Positions 57,000 through 64,000 of a DNA stretch of 64,000 bases are shown in pieces. The position numbers and the translations under genes are program-made. Positions within the stretch are counted from its first letter, which is position 1; each line of letters opens with the position of its first letter. The notes beneath the pieces are model-generated. The model ran no database searches and was not told where the DNA came from. It saw only the letters and a list, made by a program, of their open reading frames with translations. Location of the stretch: assembly GCA_963978895.1 (NCBI GenBank), contig OZ022243.1:4552120-4616119 (forward strand), written 5' to 3'. Source of the stretch: Erpobdella octoculata. Lineage: Eukaryota > Annelida > Clitellata > Hirudinida > Erpobdellidae.

Positions 57000-58502
57000 T
57001 TGCTTAATTGAAACAACTTTTGGTTATATTATAATCTAACATATATTATAATGGTAGTATAATTTACTATAACATTGTACTTATTGTACTAAACAGCATA
57101 CAGTAATAATAACAACCAATTTTTTTTAAATATTTTACTCGTATAAAATTATTATAGAAACATCATAGCGAGCTCACCTCTGATTTGTTAACACCTGTCT
57201 TCTCCGACTTGATCATATTTGCAGTTTGTTTCGTGTTTTTCCCTTCTTCTAACAAATGACAGGCATTCGAATGTCAATCAATCAATTAATTCAACCGAAT
57301 CCAACAAACTGTTTATTAAACCGTATACTATTCTGCTATAATAAAACACGAATGATGCTAGATCACGACGCTATGCGAATACACAAAGCGGATAATGAAT
57401 TATTATTATTAGTAGTAGTAGTAGAAGTAGTAGAAGTATATTAGTAGTAGTAGTAGACAGGAAGTCTTAGGAACGATATTGTCACAGCTGAATCCAGGTC
57501 ACTTGAAAGTTTCGTGAAAGTACTACTCTCTCTCCAGTTCTCATTATCTCTTCTTCTTCCCACTCCCTTAACTGACTTTCAGCCTGTCGACAAAGAAAAC
57601 TTCGACTCCAGCTGGAGTCTCTCTATTTATCCACGTTGCGGCTCCTTTCCTAGCAGTCACTACTGTCTCATCTTCCTTGCCTACCCATCTTCTTCCTCTG
57701 CGGCGCACTGGTGATGTTCTCGCGTGTCCATGTGTGTGTGTGTGTGTGTGTGGGTGTGTGAGAGAGAATGTGTGTGTGAGTAAGAGAGTGTGTGTGTGTG
57801 TATGTGCGTGTGTGTTGTTCTGTGCGTGTGTTTACCTTATGCAACATCCGGTCGTAGAAGAAGCACAAAGAGGACTCCTCAGCATCTTTCTCATGTTCAC
57901 AAAAATATTATAAATTCGCCTTTGTACGCCACGTTTCGAAGCAACAAAAGAGTTGTACGCTTTATATTCTTTTTAAGAACGGTCGAATTATTTAAATTAT
58001 TTCCAAGCTTTATCAAAATAAATAATAATATTATTTTTAATAATAATATTAATATTAATAATAATAATAATATTAATAATAATATTAATATTAATATTAA
58101 TAATAATATTAATATTAATAATAATATTAATATTAATATTAATATTAATATTAATATTAATATTAATATAATATTTTGTGTTATTTATTTGTAATGTTAT
58201 GCTTAGTTTTAGCACGCATGCTGTATGGGCGTCATTTCGTAACTGTGACCAGAATTGATTGGCCGGAAAATATTCATTTCTAACAGTCGCATGTTTTAAG
58301 CTGTCATTTTATTGAGACAGAAGAACACTAGAGGAAAAAACAATAATTGTCCAAATTTAAAAACTTTTTATTGAATTTAATCTCGGAAAATCTTTTTTAA
58401 AACCATATTGTGCTGTTTTCAAAATTTGATGCTAAAACGTTCAACTGATTTCTTAGAAAATAAAGAATTTCGTCAAACAAAATTAAACATAAAATTAAAT
58501 TT
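57000..58502. other. Intergenic with small repeats
   Basis: Contains GTA/TAG repeats near 57400-57455, GT repeats near 57730-57815 and an irregular (AAT/ATT)n repeat at 58021-58170. No exon was supported. Confidence 0.5.
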
Positions 58503-58762
58503 AACAAGTAAAGGAAAAAACGAGTTTTTCAACACAAACTTTGATTTCAAATAAACTCGATTTAGAAATACGAAAAATGTTTAAATTAAGTTTTTTTTTT
58601 AATTGAATCGTGTATTGTCATCTAATATAAAGCTATGCTGAAAGTTTCAGCTTCCTAGCTAGTCAAAAAGCTGGTTACATTTTACTTGCAAGATTTGTGT
58701 ACAGAGAAAGTTACACACACACAAACAGAAATTGTAACCTAAATAAAAGTTTGTAGAAAGTA
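58503..58762 (+). repeat. Dispersed ~270-bp repeat, complete copy (copy E)
   Basis: Most complete forward copy: starts AACAAGTAAAGGAAAAAACG, continues through TCAACACAAACTTTGATTTC and CTTCCTAGCTAGTCAAAAAG, and ends AACCTAAATAAAAGTTTGTA. Useful as reference for the copies in the first 4 kb. Confidence 0.75.
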
Positions 58763-58800
58763 AAAAGTTTGTAAAAAGTAATAATAACATTCCACATTGA

Positions 58801-59000
58801 NNNNNNNNNNNNNNNNNNNNNNNNNNNNNNNNNNNNNNNNNNNNNNNNNNNNNNNNNNNNNNNNNNNNNNNNNNNNNNNNNNNNNNNNNNNNNNNNNNNN
58901 NNNNNNNNNNNNNNNNNNNNNNNNNNNNNNNNNNNNNNNNNNNNNNNNNNNNNNNNNNNNNNNNNNNNNNNNNNNNNNNNNNNNNNNNNNNNNNNNNNNN
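58801..59000. other. Assembly gap (200 N)
   Basis: Exactly 200 undetermined bases, probably a placeholder of arbitrary length. Confidence 1.
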
Positions 59001-59098
59001 AAATATATGACACGATACGACAACTCAATCATGTACTCCTGTACTTGTCAAATCCGCCGCGATGTCAAACGTTCAGTAGAGTCCACGTGTCGATGCCG

Positions 59099-59129
59099 AC
59101 AAGGTGTGACCGCAGTGATCACACCTTGT
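59099..59129. other. Perfect 11-bp inverted repeat
   Basis: ACAAGGTGTGA at 59099-59109 is repeated in reverse complement (TCACACCTTGT) at 59119-59129, with a 9-base spacer. It could form a hairpin or bind a dimeric regulator. No gene is seen next to it. Confidence 0.7.
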
Positions 59130-59778
59130 ACATCTGAACGAGTTGGAAAAGAAAATGTACATAACTGCATGCACAACTAATACAATCTTTCAGCATCTAC
59201 AAGACATTAAATTTTTGCACGAACCAAGCAAGTCTCCACTTTCCGCTAAGTCGAGAAAGATGTTACGCCTCGCTCTCTACTCATTTCTCTCTCTCTCTCT
59301 CTTTCTCTCTCGCTCTCTCTCTTTTTTTCTCTCTCTCTCGCTCGCTCTCTCCCTTTCTCTCAGTCTCTTACTTTCACTCTCTCCATCCACAGCATACCTG
59401 CACGTGGAAGACTGAAACGTTCACTTTTTGCTCACCTCATCTCCTATCTGCTGGAAGTCGCTCACGTCTTCTTTTCCACACGGACGATGATCGGCAAAAA
59501 GTTGTTTTCCAGCTGCCTGGAAGACGTATGGAAGACTTGCAACTGCTGCCTGCAGGTGATGAAACTCGCTTGGAAGAAAATATAAAAATAAAACATCGGC
59601 GCATAACTGAACAAGAGTTTGGGACGATTGGTTTTCTTTAGCTACTTTGTTCCAACCGGTTATTCTGCTTTTGCGTGGCGTAATTTCAGCGCGATGACAT
59701 TATGTGCCAGTTTTTAATCAACCAGCAGCTCATTATCATTATTTTTATTAATCATTTTTATCACAGCAGAATTCAATA

Positions 59779-59784
<6 letters not shown>

Positions 59785-59862
<78 letters not shown>
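59785..59862 (+). repeat. (CAT)n microsatellite
   Basis: About 26 perfect trinucleotide units. Confidence 0.95.
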
Positions 59863-59863
<1 letters not shown>

Positions 59864-60420
59864 CTGCAGTGACCTGATAAAACATTTTGCTTTTGATGTT
59901 TTGATTCGTCCTAGGAATGAAGAATTTCTGAGTCACTTCTCCTGCTCATTACACAACAACATTGTCTCGATAGAGCCCTGGAATGGAAGATGAAGGGGAG
60001 GCATCCTTCAAATATTTCAAAGAATCCCGATTCAAGTTCAAAGTTACAATCGTAAATATTTACAAGTTTACAAATGAATTTCGTCTGTGTAAGTGTGCGC
60101 GCGTGTGTGTGTGTGCGAGTCCAAAAGTGTGTCGGCCAACACAAACGTACGTGCACACATCTAGCACATCCACTCGCCACTCATCAACTTTTGCTCATCT
60201 TTTCCACGTCACGTGCACAACAACAGCGTGGAAAGTTGCCACGTAATGAGATTTCAGTCGCTCAACACGCATGTCCGTACGTGAACTAATTTCATTCACC
60301 AAATTTTACGTCCGCGCGCACCTAAAAAAAACTCGCATGCTTGCTGGTGGATACAGTGGGGAGACAGGGATCGGTGCCCTTTCAGATGGCAAAACCCTCA
60401 ATTGTTATAAAAAAATGAAC

Positions 60421-60422
60421 AT

Positions 60423-60505
<83 letters not shown>

Positions 60506-61226
60506 TTCATTCATTCATTCATTCATTCATTCATTCATTCATTCATTCATTCATTCATTCATTCATTCATTCATTCATTCATTCATTCATTCATTCATTC
60601 ATTCATTCATTCATTCATTCATTCATTCATTCATTCATTCATTCATTCATTCATTCATTCATTCATTCATTCATTCATTCATTCATTCATTCATTCATTC
60701 ATTCATTCATTCATTCATTCATTCATTCATTCATTCATTCATTCATTCATTCATTCATTCATTCATTCATTCATTCATTCATTCATTCATTCATTCATTC
60801 ATTCATTCATTCATTCATTCATTCATTCATTCATTCATTCATTCATTCATTCATTCATTCATTCATTCATTCATTCATTCATTCATTCATTCATTCATTC
60901 ATTCATTCATTCATTCATTCATTCATTCATTCATTCATTCATTCATTCATTCATTCATTCATTCATTCATTCATTCATTCATTCATTCATTCATTCATTC
61001 ATTCATTCATTCATTCATTCATTCATTCATTCATTCATTCATTCATTCATTCATTCATTCATTCATTCATTCATTCATTCATTCATTCATTCATTCATTC
61101 ATTCATTCATTCATTCATTCATTCATTCATTCATTCATTCATTCATTCATTCATTCATTCATTCATTCATTCATTCATTCATTCATTCATTCATTCATTC
61201 ATTCATTCATTCATTCATTCATTCAT

Positions 61227-61261
<35 letters not shown>

Positions 61262-61262
61262 T
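60421..61262 (+). repeat. Giant (ATTT)n-(ATTC)n-(ATTT)n array
   Basis: About 21 ATTT units (60421-60506), about 180 perfect ATTC units (60507-61225), then about nine ATTT units. The 334-codon open frame across it (Phe-Ile-His-Ser repeats) is a product of the repeat and not a gene. Confidence 0.98.
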
Positions 61263-63436
61263 TAATAATTATTAGCACCCCATACGACATAAATGACTAA
61301 ATAATATTCAGTATGGACTCCAACTGAGACTCAATATGTGTCATCCACGCCCATTCCATCGCTCACTACTTCCACCAACACTTTCACTAAAAACATCATC
61401 AACCTTCTTATCATCTTAATCATCTTTATCACTATCATTACCGTGTCGTCCTTATCAACATTATCATCTTGCCTACAGCCACATACGATGACTTGTGCTG
61501 TTACGTACGGTGATTTACATTCATTTCCTAATTAGATGTTTGATCCTGATGACGCCATATGCATTGATTGTTTCGGCGGTGGCAGCTGGGATGATGATGA
61601 TCAGAGGCGCGCCCGTGGTGCAGGGGGGGTTAATTCTGGGGTTTGAATCCCTGCTCCTAAATTATTCTCGGAAAAATTTGTAATGCATGAAAACGTAATA
61701 TAAATTATTCTCGAAAAATGTTTTAATGCATAAAAACGTAATACTCGGCGTGGTTAAGTGTGGACAAGGGTGCACCCATGGGTGTTTCTGGCGAACTCCC
61801 CCTATCCCGAAATTATATTAAAAAATTTTAAGGCGTGAATACGTATTACTCTGTTTGATTAAGTGTAAATTAAAAAAAAGAAAATTTATTCTAAAAATAT
61901 TTATGCTTGCTTACCATCAAAAAAAAATTTAAACATCCCCCCACAAAAAATATTTCAAAAAATTGTATTGCATGAAAATATATGAATAATCTGGTTTAAC
62001 TGATGATAAAATCACAGAAAGATTGACTTACAATTATTTTTTTTAATTAGGCATTATATATGTTGTAGTACATCCCTACTATTACTTTCCTGTAAAATAA
62101 TTTGTGTTTTTAAGTATTTAGCAAAAATTTGTTTTTAGAAGTTTTCCATCGGAGAACAGATTACGTGGTTCAACTCTTTTGTATTTGTAAACATATTCCA
62201 CGCTATTAATGAACTATATTTTGGATAAAAAAGCTGATATGTTATCAAACTAGCATAGCCTATTTGTTTAATTAATGCACACAATTTCTTAGCATTTTCA
62301 AATTCTTAAAAAAGTTTTTCTTCAAACCCCCCCCTCCCTGATGCTGATGCTGATGGTGGTGACGGTGACGATGAAGTTGGTGATGATGAGATGATGATGG
62401 TAAAGACGATGACGATTGTTGTTGCTGTTGCAGCGCTAATTTCCAAATAAATCAGATGTTCACTGGTGTGGAGTATCATTACTTCAATATTGTCGTCTTC
62501 TTATCGGATATTAAACTTGATCAAACTTCTTCACACACACACACACGCGCGCGCGCATATTTATATACATAAGCGGATTCAGGGATGCCGAACGAAGCCT
62601 TGGTTTTCAAAATTTGCTTTTTTGAAATGCCAAATTATGTTTCATGTCAGTATTTAAGCGATAAATACCGTTGACAGCCAGTAATAAGTGAAATAATAGT
62701 TCAATTTGAATAAATTTGGAGGAAAAAGTGAATATTTTAAAGATAAATTATGACAATTTTTGGCATCCAGACCCAGGTCATCAGCTCCGCTTATGGTTCT
62801 AAGATCACGTTTTCGGCCCGACCCGCCAAAGCAATCTAGATCTGATCTGAACATTCGGGGTTTTCCCTTCTTCCAACATCCCCACCAATTCGTGAAACGT
62901 TTTCGAACAATATTTTTTTTTTTTTTTTATAATAGTTTATAGTCCTTTACACTAGGTGTTTTAAGACTGAAATGGCTGTGTAGAAAGCACCTAAGTACTT
63001 CCTGTCGTAGATCATATTTGATCTTTTCAACTGTCCCTCCTCCTTTATCCAGGCTTGGGACTGGCTCGCATATAGCGAGGCGGAGTTTTTCGAACAATAA
63101 TTATACTTGTTATTATATGTCGGCATTTTATGGTACTAGTCCAAGATGTTTGTGTCTTTCTTCGTCAACGCTGAATCAATGTTGGGATGGCTTTATTGAA
63201 ATATATCTCTAAGCATTCAAATTCTTAGACCATTCTAAAAAAAAAAACAACTATTTCTTTAGTTATAATCTGCAGCGATTTCAGAACTAAATTCCGCAAA
63301 ATGACCTTGAGGTGCCCGAAATGATTGGATTATTCTAAGATGAATGTCAACACGCATTCAACTGCTGTTGCTGCTAAATTGGAAACCAAGTTGTCACAAA
63401 AAAAATTTTTTAAAGAAAATGAACAAGTTAACCCTT

Positions 63437-63467
<31 letters not shown>

Positions 63468-63704
63468 TCACAAGCCCTTTATATTTTATAATTTAGCAGC
63501 TTCTAAAATTGAGAGAGCTGTTGAGTCAATATGTAAAAAAAACAAAGCTTTTATTATACATTTTTGACTCGAAAAAATTAATTATCGCTTTATTTTAATG
63601 AAATAAAAACTAATGGTTTATTTCTCTGAAAAACTCATACAAAGCTCAAGCAAGCAGGCAAACACAGTGAAGGATTTAAGATGGAAGATCTAAATAAAAC
63701 TTGA
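61263..63704. other. Intergenic with repeat fragments
   Basis: 61610-61860 holds two similar lines (AATTATTCTCGGAAAAATTTG and AATTATTCTCGAAAAATGTTT) marking a short tandem duplication. 62566-62796 has CATAAGCGGA at one end and TCCGCTTATG at the other, possibly a small inverted-repeat element without a clear target duplication. No gene was recognised. Confidence 0.45.
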
Positions 63705-63777
63705 CGCCCAACGTGGGGCTCGAACCCACGACCCTGAGATTAAGAGTCTCATGCTCTACCGACTGAGCTAGCCGGGC
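63705..63777 (-). tRNA. tRNA-Lys-CTT: tRNA-Lys (CTT)
   Basis: Intact 73-nt body identical to the consensus, anticodon CTT. The sequence to its right (63778-64000) matches the repeat-unit spacer of the other copies, so another unit or array may continue beyond the window. Confidence 0.95.
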
Positions 63778-64000
63778 ACACTTTTTAGAATTATTTTCAC
63801 TGTATTAATTTTTGTCCTCAATACCGTATGATAATTTTCAATAGAACATGATTTGATTTATTAATAAATTACAAATCTGCAAAATAAATTAATTAATGAA
63901 ATACGAGAAACATAATAGAATATGTCCAAAAATAGAAAACCTATAAATTAATATTTGCATACTGAACATTGAGCAAACCTCTTTGATAATCCCAGACCAG
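63778..64000 (-). repeat. tRNA-Lys repeat-unit spacer
   Basis: Similar to the spacer of the array at 33-36 kb and closest to that of the copies at 3-4 kb (TTGCATACTGAACATTGAGC and CCCAGACCAG lines). It runs off the window edge. Confidence 0.7.

Noticed and set aside
60271..61275. 334-codon frame of Phe-Ile-His-Ser repeats
   Set aside because: It is a translation of the (ATTC)n microsatellite.

Overview
This window is from a metazoan nuclear genome, AT-rich and loaded with microsatellites and transposons. Host genes have GT-AG introns and metazoan-type products (basonuclin, EFTUD2, a CNT/SLC28-like transporter, an HMG-box protein, Ly6-like proteins). Transposon content (Helitron-like, hAT-like, Mutator-like and CR1/jockey-type LINE) points to an invertebrate, possibly a lophotrochozoan, but the phylum cannot be fixed from sequence alone. 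A 200-base N run at 58801-59000 shows it is a draft assembly.

Layout. 1-4.2 kb is repeats (a nonautonomous hAT with 8-bp target duplication, a dispersed ~270-bp repeat, an inverted minisatellite) plus two tRNA-Lys(CTT) genes. 5.4-9.8 kb (minus) is a multi-exon SLC28/CNT-like membrane transporter whose N- and C-terminal parts are clear but whose core is not. 10.3-13.9 kb (minus) holds two tandem two-exon genes for small secreted 12-cysteine Ly6-like proteins, separated by a decayed LINE. 14.8-15.2 kb has tRNA-Ser(AGA) and tRNA-Ser(TGA). 16.0-16.6 kb has the last two exons of an HMG-box protein. 18.0-23.8 kb is a Helitron-like element interrupted by an intact two-ORF LINE. 24.3-27.3 kb is an intronless EFTUD2 (Snu114) gene. 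27.4-30.8 kb is a cluster of Helitron-like modules, minisatellites and hAT debris. 30.9-36.6 kb is a tandem array of ~470-bp tRNA-Lys(CTT) units, with a Mutator-like element (itself holding an empty-site twin of the 18-kb Helitron) at its left edge. 36.7-38.2 kb is an internally deleted hAT with an open 279-codon reading frame. 41.6-47.2 kb (minus) is a basonuclin/disco-type zinc-finger gene, of which four exons could be joined in frame. 47-64 kb is mostly microsatellites and mobile elements, ending with another tRNA-Lys gene.

RNA and protein genes here do not form one pathway. The connecting theme is repeat dynamics: tRNA genes amplified as tandem units, transposons nested in one another with readable insertion scars, and microsatellites that repeatedly sit at transposon ends. 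All gene names rest on reading translated motifs by eye; no search was run.
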